Of a stretch of 31,507 nucleotides of DNA, positions 1 through 7,488 are shown in pieces. The position numbers and the translations under genes are program-made. The stretch is from Bacillota bacterium. GTDB taxonomy: Bacteria > Bacillota > Clostridia > Oscillospirales > Ruminococcaceae. The stretch's first letter is position 1, and the number at the start of each line of letters is the position of its first letter. The DNA is taken from NCBI GenBank assembly GCA_023431215.1, contig JAEYXR010000050.1:1-31507 (forward strand), given 5' to 3'. The notes beneath the pieces are model-generated. The model searched no databases and was not told the DNA's origin. It saw nothing but the letters and a program-made list of their open reading frames with translations.

Positions 1-59
1 GTACAGCGGTCATGTGCGGTGCTACTCTTAACAAAAGAGGGAAGATATTAGGAGGCAAA

Positions 60-95
60 GCGGCTGCCCAAAGGGCAGCCGCCTTCTTTTGTTTT
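60..95 (+). terminator. Rho-independent terminator of an upstream gene
   Basis: A 10-bp perfect GC-rich stem (60-69 with 73-82) closes a 3-base loop and is followed by a T-rich run (83-95). It must end a plus-strand transcript entering from the left. The coding sequence it serves is outside the window: stops occur at 29-31 and 49-51 in two of the frames, but too few codons remain to identify the product. Confidence 0.85.
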
Positions 96-115
96 ACTGC
101 TGCCTGTGGTATACT
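88..115 (+). promoter_or_regulatory. Possible extended -10 promoter for the pseudouridine synthase
   Basis: TATACT at 110-115 is preceded directly by TGG, which makes an extended -10 element. The -35 region (about 88-93, T-rich) is a poor match. It lies about 78 bases before the chosen start codon and just after the upstream terminator, where a new promoter is expected. Confidence 0.4.
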
Positions 116-192
116 GGCATTGAACAAAATGCAATCTGTTGTTCACCAAGAATGTGCAGCAAGTATACAATACCGCAAAGGAGACTGACCTT

Positions 193-906
193 ATGGCAAA
201 AGCAGAAAGACTGGATAAAATTTTGGCAGCGCAAGGCACCTTGAGCCGTAAGGACGTAAAGGCTTTGGTGGCACGGGGGGCTGTGGCGGTTAACGGAAGT
301 GTGGTCAAAAGACCCGAGACCAAGGTGGATATTGACACCGATACCGTTGTGGTAGAGGGCAAGGAGCTGTCACTATGTCTGCATGCCTATCTGCTGCTGC
401 ACAAACCGGCGGGGGTGGTATCTGCCACACGGGACTCCAGTGATAAAACCGTGTTGGATTTGGTGCCGGCGGAGCTTTGGCGTAAGGGGCTTTTTCCGGC
501 AGGGCGACTGGACAAGGATACCACCGGCATGGTGATTCTTACCGACGACGGTGATTTTGCCCACCGCATCTTATCCCCTAAAAATCATATTCCCAAAACC
601 TATATTGCCACGTTGGACAAGCCCGTTACTCCCCAGATGGAAGAAGCCTTTGCCAAGGGCATTCCCCTGAAGGACGGGGATTGCCTGCCCGCCCGGCTCA
701 GTGTAGAACCGGACGGCAGTGCCAGAGTTACCATCTGTGAGGGAATGTACCATCAAATTAAGCGGATGTTTGGAGTTTGCGGAGCCAAAGTGCTGACACT
801 GCACCGGGTTCGGATGGGTGGCCTGGACCTGGACCCCACTTTGCCACAGGGTGCCTGCAGGCCCCTTACAAAAGAGGAACTGATACTATTACAGCAGAGG
901 GATTAA
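193..906 (+). CDS. rsuA: 16S rRNA pseudouridine synthase, RsuA/RluB family
   Basis: Cytoplasmic RNA-modifying enzyme that isomerises a specific uridine in rRNA to pseudouridine; by similarity most likely position 516 of 16S rRNA. The 237-aa product has an N-terminal S4 RNA-binding domain (about residues 4-50, opening AERLDKILA) and a catalytic domain with the family motif GRLDKDTTG, in which D107 is the expected catalytic Asp. LLLHKPAGVVSAT and the later YHQIKRMFG are also family signatures. The ATG at 193 is chosen because AAAGGAG (177-183) lies 9 bases upstream; the reading frame stays open back to 139 but lacks a ribosome site there. It is transcribed alone, between a terminator and a 370-base gap. 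RluB-type specificity (23S rRNA) cannot be excluded from sequence alone. Confidence 0.92.
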   Translation: MAKAERLDKILAAQGTLSRKDVKALVARGAVAVNGSVVKRPETKVDIDTDTVVVEGKELSLCLHAYLLLHKPAGVVSATRDSSDKTVLDLVPAELWRKGLFPAGRLDKDTTGMVILTDDGDFAHRILSPKNHIPKTYIATLDKPVTPQMEEAFAKGIPLKDGDCLPARLSVEPDGSARVTICEGMYHQIKRMFGVCGAKVLTLHRVRMGGLDLDPTLPQGACRPLTKEELILLQQRD

Positions 907-1279
907 ATAATTATTTGCAGCCGCTGACAAAAAATTCTTCTGCAAAAAGTCTGGATTATTCATACACAGCTCATATTTTGATGTTAAAATGACAAGTAAC
1001 TTTTGTTGTTGTCGAATAGTGTCATACTTTTGTTTTAGGTAAAAAGTCATGGTAAAAGCGCATAAAACCTAGGTTTGTTGGCATAGTTGCAGCATTTTTT
1101 TACCGATTTGTCATAGAAATGTCCAATATCCCTACCCAAAAGTCTAATTTGCCAGCAAAAAACTGTTGCAAATGCACAAAAAAAATTGTACAATTAAAAT
1201 AATTGGCTGACCATGTGTAAGCAACAATGTGCACAACATGTAAAAATGACTTTTGAGTAAGGTGAAGAGGGGTAAGATT
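907..1279. other. Intergenic region with regulator promoter and a 12-bp palindrome
   Basis: This 373-base AT-rich gap has no supportable gene. It holds a perfect 12-base palindrome, AAACCTAGGTTT (1065-1076), and the regulator promoter at 1166-1194. No convincing terminator for the preceding gene was seen. Confidence 0.6.
1166..1194 (+). promoter_or_regulatory. Sigma-A type promoter of the PucR/CdaR regulator gene
   Basis: TTGCAA (1166-1171), a 17-base spacer and TACAAT (1189-1194). The -10 element sits in a 12-base palindrome, AATTGTACAATT (1184-1195), which could serve as an operator. Transcription would start near 1201, leaving a leader of about 80 bases. Confidence 0.75.
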
Positions 1280-2365
1280 ATGTCCAACAGATTATTCCAG
1301 GGTCTTGTGTACCAGATGCGCGATACTGTCGACAGGGTGATCGGGGTCGTGGACGAAAATGCCACGATTATCGCCTGCAGTGATTTGACCAAAATAGGCG
1401 AGCCCAATGACTTTTTGGCTATTGATTTGGGAGAGAACAGCGACCTGTTTGTTCGTGACGGTGTCACCTACAAACCCTTTGGTTCCAAGATGAAGGCGGA
1501 GTATGCCGTATTTGTCTCCGGTACCGACGATTTGGCTGCCAAGCTGTGCAGTGTGTTGACTGTATCCCTAAGCAACATTAAGCAGTATTACGACGAAAAA
1601 TACGACAGAAGTAACTTTATTAAAAATGTGATTCTGGACAACATTCTGCCCGGAGACATTTTTGTTAAGGCCCGGGAGCTGCACTTCAGCTCTGAGGTCA
1701 GCCGTGTCGTGCTCCTCATTCGCATCGTGTCTGCCAACGACATCTCTGCTTTTGATGTGATTCAGAACCTGTTCCCCGATAAGCAGAAGGACTTTGTCTT
1801 TAATATCAGCGAAAGTGACATTGTTCTGGTAAAAGAAATTAAGAGTGGAATTGAGACCAAGGATTTGGAAAAGCTGGCTCGCTCTATTGTCGATACCCTG
1901 GGCAGCGAGTTCTACACCAAGGTAGTAGTGGGTATTGGTACCGTGGTGTCCGGCGTCAAGGATCTGGCACGCTCCTTCCGTGAGGCTCAGGCCGCACTGG
2001 AGGTTGGCAAGGTATTTGACACCGAAAAATTGATTGTCAGCTACGATAACCTTGGTATTGCCCGTATCATCTACCAGCTGCCTACTACACTGTGTGAGAT
2101 GTTCCTGCGGGAGGTCTTCAAGAAAGGCTCTATTGAAAGCCTGGATCAGGAGACTCTCTTTACCATTCAGAAATTCTTTGAGAACAATCTTAACGTTTCC
2201 GAGACATCCCGTAAGCTGTTTGTGCACCGCAACACACTGGTGTACCGCCTTGAAAAAATCAAGAAGCTTACAGGGCTCGATTTGCGTGAGTTTGACCACG
2301 CCATTATCTTTAAGGTTGCGCTGATGGTAAAGAAATATCTGACAGCAAACCCCGTCAAGTATTGA
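1280..2365 (+). CDS. PucR/CdaR-family transcriptional regulator
   Basis: Predicted cytoplasmic DNA-binding regulator of 361 aa. The N-terminal part (about residues 1-60, including VDENATIIACSDLTKIGE) resembles the sugar-diacid recognition region of CdaR. A middle region (about 120-260) fits the GGDEF-like domain of the family. The C-terminus carries the PucR helix-turn-helix, seen in NVSETSRKLFVHRNTLVYRL and the following LEKIKKLTGLDLREFD. CdaR proteins respond to sugar acids and PucR to purine catabolites; neither ligand can be assigned here. The ATG at 1280 is chosen because AGAGGGG (1266-1272) is 7 bases upstream; a TTG at 1253 in the same frame lacks such a site. No catabolic genes adjoin it, so its target is unknown and may be itself or the following noncoding region. 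Confidence 0.82.
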   Translation: MSNRLFQGLVYQMRDTVDRVIGVVDENATIIACSDLTKIGEPNDFLAIDLGENSDLFVRDGVTYKPFGSKMKAEYAVFVSGTDDLAAKLCSVLTVSLSNIKQYYDEKYDRSNFIKNVILDNILPGDIFVKARELHFSSEVSRVVLLIRIVSANDISAFDVIQNLFPDKQKDFVFNISESDIVLVKEIKSGIETKDLEKLARSIVDTLGSEFYTKVVVGIGTVVSGVKDLARSFREAQAALEVGKVFDTEKLIVSYDNLGIARIIYQLPTTLCEMFLREVFKKGSIESLDQETLFTIQKFFENNLNVSETSRKLFVHRNTLVYRLEKIKKLTGLDLREFDHAIIFKVALMVKKYLTANPVKY

Positions 2366-2405
2366 TTTGGGGCTGCCGGTTGGCGGTATAAACACCCTAG
2401 GGTAT

Positions 2406-2433
2406 TTGCAACAGTATCAAACTTCAGTATATT
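2406..2433 (+). promoter_or_regulatory. Promoter-like element before the candidate RNA
   Basis: TTGCAA (2406-2411), a 16-base spacer and TATATT (2428-2433). It would start transcription near 2440, about 75 bases after the regulator's stop codon. Confidence 0.4.
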
Positions 2434-2439
2434 TCTTCT

Positions 2440-2714
2440 TAAACGACTGCTTGTTGTATCAAAAGCTTTGAAATGGAAACCACTTTTGTGTTTTCTCCCT
2501 CAAGCTGAATTTTGAGGAATGTGTACCGGTTTTGACTTTGTGAAAAGCCCTGGTGAACGACGACATAGTGATTGCGCCGCGGCATAACTTATTTGCCGCG
2601 GGCAGGGCGTGTATGACGGCTTGGGTCTTTCTGATAAAGGATTGCCAGGCAAACTTTTGCTGCCCGGCGGGGCGATTGTGCTGTTAAGCACTGTCGGTCA
2701 TGACCGGGCTTTTT
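2440..2714 (+). ncRNA. Candidate structured noncoding RNA upstream of ftsE
   Basis: Between a promoter-like site and a terminator lie about 275 bases with nested complementarity. CCTCAA and TTGAGG (near 2498-2517) can pair. GCCCTG (2547-2552) pairs with CAGGGC (2603-2608) and encloses an 8-bp hairpin of CCGCGGCA (2577-2584) with TGCCGCGG (2594-2601). GCCCGG (2662-2667) pairs with CCGGGC (2704-2709) around a GTGCT/AGCAC hairpin (2678-2691), followed by a T run. I could not match it to tmRNA, RNase P RNA, SRP RNA or a riboswitch. 6S RNA is possible but not shown. A long 3' UTR of the regulator gene is the main alternative. Confidence 0.35.
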
Positions 2715-2718
2715 ATTT
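2662..2718 (+). terminator. Terminator-like hairpin with T run
   Basis: GCCCGG (2662-2667) and CCGGGC (2704-2709) can form an outer stem. A smaller inner alternative is CGGT-CATG-ACCG (2695-2706). Either is followed by TTTTTATTTGTT (2710-2721). It ends transcripts from upstream and implies that ftsE is transcribed from a promoter after it or by read-through. Confidence 0.55.
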
Positions 2719-2787
2719 GTTGCTCTACAGTAAAAGCGGATAGCTGGCCCAATTTGCACGCTACCAACCTATGAGGCGGTGAACCCA

Positions 2788-3465
2788 TTGATTGAATTTA
2801 TCAACGTATCCAAAACCTACGGCACCGGTGTGGATGCACTAAGCAATATCAACCTCACCATTGAAAAAGGCGAGTTTGTCTTTGTGGTGGGGCATTCCGG
2901 TGCAGGTAAAAGTACCCTGATTAAAATGCTGCTGCGTGAGCTGACACCCACCCAGGGCACGGTAATGGTCAACGGGTATGATTTGGGCGCCATGCGCAGA
3001 CGTGATATTCCTGCGTTTCGGCGCACCATCGGCGTGGTGTTTCAGGATTTTAGACTGATTCCTACCATGACGGTATACGACAATGTAGCATTTGCGCTGC
3101 AGGTAACCAATGTTAGCAGTAAATACATACGCAGGCGCGTGCCTTATGTGCTGGACTTACTGGGGCTGGCAGGCAAGGCGCGGTGCCTTCCGCAGGAAAT
3201 TTCCGGCGGTGAGCAGCAGCGTGTTGCTTTGGCACGTGCGCTGGTAAACAACCCGTCGATGATTATTGCGGACGAGCCTACCGGCAACATTGACCCGGAA
3301 TTAAGCTATGAAATTGTAGATTTGCTCAATGAAATTAATAAATGCGGCACTACAATTCTTATGGTAACCCATGAGCATGGCTTGGTGAGCCAGTTTGACC
3401 GCCGTGTACTGGAGCTGGAAGACGGGCGCATCATCTCGGACAAGCGGGGAGGTGCTCGTTTATGA
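2788..3465 (+). CDS. ftsE: Cell division ATP-binding protein FtsE
   Basis: ATPase subunit of the FtsEX complex, which sits at the division septum and drives cell-wall hydrolases through ATP hydrolysis. The 225-aa product shows Walker A GHSGAGKST (about residue 35), the ABC signature SGGEQQ, Walker B MIIADEPTGNID and the H-loop in VTHEH. The TTG at 2788 is preferred, since AGGCGG (2774-2779) then lies about 8 bases upstream and the protein begins LIEFINVSKTYG, matching the usual FtsE N-terminus. A GTG at 2779 is in frame but nearly touches that site. Its stop overlaps the start of ftsX by four bases (ATGA), which indicates translational coupling and a fixed subunit ratio. Confidence 0.95.
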   Translation: MIEFINVSKTYGTGVDALSNINLTIEKGEFVFVVGHSGAGKSTLIKMLLRELTPTQGTVMVNGYDLGAMRRRDIPAFRRTIGVVFQDFRLIPTMTVYDNVAFALQVTNVSSKYIRRRVPYVLDLLGLAGKARCLPQEISGGEQQRVALARALVNNPSMIIADEPTGNIDPELSYEIVDLLNEINKCGTTILMVTHEHGLVSQFDRRVLELEDGRIISDKRGGARL

Positions 3466-4367
3466 CCGGCAGCGGATTACAGTATTTAATCAAAGAAGGA
3501 TTTCACAACATCAAAGCAAACCGTCAGATGTCTTTGGCGTCAATTGGTGTTTTGGTGGCGTGTATGCTCCTCATTGGTGCCTCTGTGCTGTTTACCTTAA
3601 ATATCAATGCCGTTATGGGCTACATAGAAAGTCAAAATGAAATGGTGATATTTGTTGAGGACAACGCCGGGCCTGCTACGGTAGAACAGCTGGGCGAGGC
3701 ACTGAAAAAAAACTCCAATATCATTTCCTGCCGTTTTGTTTCTCAGGAGGAAGGGCTGCACAGCATGATGGGTCAAATGTCGGACTCCTCGTATCTGCTG
3801 GATGGCCTGCTGGACGATAACCCCCTGCCGGCCTCTTATGTTGTAAAGCTGAGTGACCTTTCTGTGCTGGCGGAAACCGTAGAGGAAGTACAGGGCATGA
3901 CCGGTGTGCAAAGCATCAGCGCACCCACCGATGTAGCTGCTACCCTAACCGATATCAGCACGGGTGTCAGTGTGGCAGGCACCTTTATTGTTGCCATTCT
4001 GGGCATGGTTTCCATCATTATTATTTCCAACACCATTAAGGTAACCATTTTTAACCGCCGCAGAGAAATCAATATCATGAAGTATGTGGGCGCCACCGAT
4101 ACCTTTATCCGGCTGCCCTTTATGATAGAGGGTATGATGATCGGGCTTATTTCCGCCCTGCTGAGCTTTGGCGTTTTGTGGGTGGGTTATGAGTATATTA
4201 TGGAGTGGATTGGAGGAACCTCCTCCTCCTGGCTGCAGCTTGCCTATGTTAACCTGGTAACCTTTACAGACATTGCTCCGGTGATGCTGGGTGGTTTTGC
4301 CACGGCGGGAATCGGCTTTGGCATGCTGGGCAGCATGTTCTTTGTGGGCCGCTATCTAAAGGTTTGA
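3462..4367 (+). CDS. ftsX: Cell division membrane protein FtsX
   Basis: Membrane partner of FtsE; it relays ATPase state to extracellular peptidoglycan hydrolases. The 301-aa protein has a short cytoplasmic N-terminus, a first membrane helix (about 24-46), an extracellular domain of about 120 residues and three further helices (about 170-192, 220-243, 272-296), the standard FtsX topology. The conserved cytoplasmic stretch RRREINIMKYVGAT follows helix 2, as expected for FtsX permeases. GGGGAGGTG (3446-3454) within the end of ftsE provides the ribosome site for the overlapping ATG. The next gene encodes a secreted coiled-coil hydrolase, the expected client of this complex. Confidence 0.95.
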   Translation: MTGSGLQYLIKEGFHNIKANRQMSLASIGVLVACMLLIGASVLFTLNINAVMGYIESQNEMVIFVEDNAGPATVEQLGEALKKNSNIISCRFVSQEEGLHSMMGQMSDSSYLLDGLLDDNPLPASYVVKLSDLSVLAETVEEVQGMTGVQSISAPTDVAATLTDISTGVSVAGTFIVAILGMVSIIIISNTIKVTIFNRRREINIMKYVGATDTFIRLPFMIEGMMIGLISALLSFGVLWVGYEYIMEWIGGTSSSWLQLAYVNLVTFTDIAPVMLGGFATAGIGFGMLGSMFFVGRYLKV

Positions 4368-4581
4368 TTTGGCCCAGGATGCTCTTTTTTTAGAATCTGA
4401 GGCATCCTCACCCGACACAAAAAGGGGCTTATTCTCCAAAAGCTCTAATAAAGTGACAGCGCGCCGTTTTATGCGGCGTTAACCCCTGTGGAGCAGCTAC
4501 CGGACAGTCAGGCAAAAGATTGTTTGCTTATTCATGAGCCTGGTGTGTTGGTAGCCGCCGGAAAGGAAATGTTACCGAGTC

Positions 4582-5751
4582 ATGAAAAAGTCTTTTTTTA
4601 AAAAAGCAGCAGCGCTGCTGTGTTGTTTTGCCATTTTGTTTTCCATGATACCCCTTGCGGGAATAGAGGCCCGGGCAGATTCTACCCTGGGTGATCTTAA
4701 CGGCAAATATGATGAGCTGGAGCGGCAGCAAAAAGAGCTGCAAAACAAAATTGACAGTGCAAAAACCGAAAAAGCAAAGCAAGAGGCCATTAAAAACAAG
4801 CAGGCAAAGGAAATCAGCCTGCTGAAAAGCCAAATAAACGTGCTGATGGAAAAAATCAGCTTTTTGGAGGAAGAAATATTAACCAAAGAGCAGGAGATTT
4901 ATGACCTGAGCAAGGCAATTGACGAAAATTATGAGCTGTTTAAAAAGCGCATTCGCGCCATGTATATGTCCGACAACACCTCTACCCTGGGTCTTGTGCT
5001 TGGGGCAGACAGCTTCAGCGACTTTTTGGTGCGCAGCGAGTACCTGAAAAGAGTGGCGGAGCATGATCAGGAGTTGATTGACGGCCTTAACCTGGACAAG
5101 CAGACCCTGGAGGAGGCAAAGCAGCAGCTGGAAAAAGACCAGGCCGACCTGGACGCTGCCAAGGCGGACGTTGAGGTAAAAAAGGCCGAGCTGGATAAAA
5201 AGCAGGCAGCAACCGTTGCCGAAATTCAGAACATCTCGCAGATGGAAAAGGAGTTCCTTGCAAACAAGGCCGCTCTGCAAAAAGAGATGAAGGAAGTTCA
5301 GGCTGAGATTGATGCCATTTATGCAGCAATGGATAATTCAGGAGACTTTGTGGGTGGCGGCTTTATGTATCCCGTACCCGGCTATAAATACATAAGCTCG
5401 TATTTTGGCTGGCGTTTTGGCGGTACCGACTACCACACCGGTGTAGACTTTACCGGTGCCAATGTCAATAAAAAGAGCGTGGTGGCATCCAACTCCGGTA
5501 CTGTCAGCTTTGTTAAAACCAGTTATACCGCCGGACGCGGCTACGGCAAATATATGATTTTGGACCACGGCGGCGGCTTTTCCACGCTGTATGCTCACCT
5601 CAGCAGCATTAACAAGAGTGTGGGACAGTATGTTTCCAAGGGCAGCAACATTGCCAACGTGGGTTCTACCGGATGGTCTACCGGACCGCACCTTCACTTT
5701 GAAGTTCGGAAAAACGGTACTGCCCAAAATCCATTAAACTATCTAAAATAG
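4582..5751 (+). CDS. Secreted coiled-coil M23 (LytM) peptidoglycan endopeptidase, EnvC-like
   Basis: Predicted secreted wall hydrolase and likely client of FtsEX. The 389-aa protein has a signal peptide (lysine-rich start, hydrophobic stretch about 9-27, likely cleavage near ARA-DS at 32), a long coiled coil (about 35-250, heptad-rich with many K, E, Q) and a C-terminal M23 domain (about 260-389). The zinc and catalytic positions appear intact: H285 and D289 in YHTGVDF, H339 in LYAHLS, and H370 and H372 in GPHLHFE. In E. coli EnvC this domain is degenerate and only activates amidases, so here the protein itself is predicted to cut peptide cross-bridges. AAAGGA at 4562-4567 is a somewhat distant ribosome site (14 bases). 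A 214-base gap with small hairpins separates it from ftsX. Confidence 0.9.
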   Translation: MKKSFFKKAAALLCCFAILFSMIPLAGIEARADSTLGDLNGKYDELERQQKELQNKIDSAKTEKAKQEAIKNKQAKEISLLKSQINVLMEKISFLEEEILTKEQEIYDLSKAIDENYELFKKRIRAMYMSDNTSTLGLVLGADSFSDFLVRSEYLKRVAEHDQELIDGLNLDKQTLEEAKQQLEKDQADLDAAKADVEVKKAELDKKQAATVAEIQNISQMEKEFLANKAALQKEMKEVQAEIDAIYAAMDNSGDFVGGGFMYPVPGYKYISSYFGWRFGGTDYHTGVDFTGANVNKKSVVASNSGTVSFVKTSYTAGRGYGKYMILDHGGGFSTLYAHLSSINKSVGQYVSKGSNIANVGSTGWSTGPHLHFEVRKNGTAQNPLNYLK

Positions 5752-5866
5752 GTTTAATCAAGGAGAAAATCAGCCATAATCAAATTTAAGAAGCATGTAA
5801 CACCGACAACAGGCAGAGCTGTTTAAACAGACAGACCCTTGACAGAACCAGGATAGGAGTAAGCAG

Positions 5867-7126
5867 ATGAATAAAAAGATTTCACTAGGCGCGGCCATTG
5901 CCTATATGGCCATTGTGGCTGCCGTTGCAGTTTCTCTTACCATCATCTGGTCTATGAACGCCTTTAACGACCGTGTAAATAATATTGGCGAGCGTGAAAC
6001 CATGTACAGCAAAATAGCCGAGATTGACCGCCTTGTGCGTGATGGCTACTTTGGTGTTTTGGATGAGGACGCCCTAAGGGAAGCCAGCGCACAGGGCTAT
6101 CTTTCCGGACTGGGCGACCCCTATGCCAAATATCTTACCGCCAAGGAATACGAAACCTACAATAAGGGCGAGGGAAAATATGTGGGTATTGGCGTTGTGA
6201 CCGAGCTGGACAACGACGGCTATATTAAGCTGAAGGAAGTGTATCCGGAGTCGCCTGCCGAGGTTGCAGGGCTCAAAGCCGGAGACCTCATTGTCAGTGT
6301 GGACGGAGAAACCGCAACAGCCGAAAATTATGAGACGCTGGTTTCTGCTTTTAAGGGTGAAGCCGGCACAAAAATTGCACTGATAAAGCGTCAGGGCAAT
6401 GAGGACAGCCAGATAGAAATTACCCGCCGAGCCATTGACATACCTACTGTTAAGGCTACCTTGATGGATGGCAGTAAGGGATATATCCGCATTACCAGCT
6501 TAACCTCAACCACTGCGGCCCAGTTTGACAAACAGCTGGACAAGCTGCTGAACGACGGTGCCTTGTCTTTGATTTTTGATATTCGCGGGTTGAAAAGCGA
6601 CAATGCCAAGTATATTACCGATATGCTGGATATTCTGTTGCCCAAGGGTCCCATTTTATATGCCGAATACCGCGACGGCACCAAGGAAGTGTTGGCGGAA
6701 TCGGATGAAAAAGAAGTGGCTGTGCCAATGGCTGTGCTCATTGATGATACCACCAAGGGCACCCCTGAGCTCTTTGCCCAGGCGCTGCGGGACAGCGGCA
6801 AGGCCAAGACTGTGGGACTTACCACAGCCGGCAAGGGTACGCTGCAGCAGGACAAAAAGCTCAGCGATGGCTCCGCCGTGCTGTTTACGGTAGCTCGTTA
6901 CTCCGGCCCCTCCGGCAATACCTACGATTTATCCGGTGTGGCGCCAGACTTTGAAGTGCGCTGGGGAGCTAATGCAGAAGAAAGAGCCCTTGCCATGGGC
7001 AATCCGGAGCTGGATTCGGCTCTGAAAAAGGCCATCGAATACCTCAGCACCGCCCAAAAGAGTGAAGCGGCAACCGGAGAGTCCTCCGGCTCCTCCTCCT
7101 CTTCCTCCGACGTGGCAGCAAAGTAA
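5867..7126 (+). CDS. S41-family (CtpB-like) C-terminal processing protease homologue, probably inactive
   Basis: Membrane-anchored PDZ/S41 protein of 419 aa. It has an N-terminal membrane helix (about 7-29), a PDZ domain (about 100-178, with ESPAEVAGLKAGDLIVSVDG), an S41 core (about 200-365) and a Ser-rich tail (about 400-419). Active CtpB/Prc proteases use a Ser 25 residues before the catalytic Lys, with a Gln 4 residues after it. Here Lys is K323 (AGKGT) and Gln is Q327, but the Ser position is G298 (TKGTPE; codon GGC 6758-6760). The NPGG loop that normally follows the DxR strand is also absent (FDIRGLKSDN). The fold is clear and activity doubtful; T299 as a substitute nucleophile is possible but unsupported. 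AGGAG (5855-5859) precedes the ATG by 7 bases. CtpB beside ftsEX is also seen in Bacillus. Confidence 0.88.
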   Translation: MNKKISLGAAIAYMAIVAAVAVSLTIIWSMNAFNDRVNNIGERETMYSKIAEIDRLVRDGYFGVLDEDALREASAQGYLSGLGDPYAKYLTAKEYETYNKGEGKYVGIGVVTELDNDGYIKLKEVYPESPAEVAGLKAGDLIVSVDGETATAENYETLVSAFKGEAGTKIALIKRQGNEDSQIEITRRAIDIPTVKATLMDGSKGYIRITSLTSTTAAQFDKQLDKLLNDGALSLIFDIRGLKSDNAKYITDMLDILLPKGPILYAEYRDGTKEVLAESDEKEVAVPMAVLIDDTTKGTPELFAQALRDSGKAKTVGLTTAGKGTLQQDKKLSDGSAVLFTVARYSGPSGNTYDLSGVAPDFEVRWGANAEERALAMGNPELDSALKKAIEYLSTAQKSEAATGESSGSSSSSSDVAAK

Positions 7127-7488
7127 ATTAAAAGATAAAAGGCCCCAATCAGGCACGGCTTTTGCCGCACTTGGTTGGGGTTTTAAATTAAAGCAGCTTT
7201 TGTAGTTTTGTAACCCACAATAATTTCTATGGGTTTTATGGGGTAACAGACATTTTGTCCCGGGGACGGGCATATTCTTTACCAAACCCAGTGATAATCT
7301 GATGATGAGAATTTGTTTTAACCAAATGGCAGGGAAGATACACCACATAATTAAGACGGGCTTTTACATAACACCGGAGGTGAACCTGCCTGCCAACCCT
7401 TTTCCCCAGAACATTGCAAAGGGGCACAAAAAATCTGGATAGCATTGTCACTGTCAGATTTAAGGCATAACAACAAAGGAGGTGCAAC
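7127..7488. other. 362-base intergenic region
   Basis: After the terminator the stretch is AT-rich, with a small AACCCA/TGGGTT hairpin (about 7212-7234) and a GTCCC/GGGAC dyad near 7256. No promoter with good spacing and no riboswitch motif was recognised upstream of the next gene. Confidence 0.5.
7143..7184 (+). terminator. Rho-independent terminator after the CtpB-like gene
   Basis: Arms at 7143-7159 and 7164-7180 form a 17-bp stem with two mismatches and two G-U pairs around a TTTT loop, followed by TTTT (7181-7184). It closes the ftsEX-hydrolase-CtpB cluster. Confidence 0.85.

Larger units (their letters stand above)
2366..2787. other. 422-base gene-free region before ftsE
   Basis: The region holds a 10-base palindrome ACCCTAGGGT (2394-2403), a promoter-like pair at 2406-2433, several nested hairpins and a terminator at 2662-2718. 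No open reading frame with a ribosome site was found. See the separate candidate RNA entry. Confidence 0.6.

Noticed and set aside
2500..2691. Small coding frames in the region before ftsE (both strands)
   Set aside because: They lack ribosome sites and the nested complementarity fits RNA structure better than coding.
2440..2714. tmRNA, RNase P RNA or SRP RNA identity for the candidate RNA
   Set aside because: No proteolysis-tag frame, no CCA end, no RNase P core motif and no SRP tetraloop region could be found.
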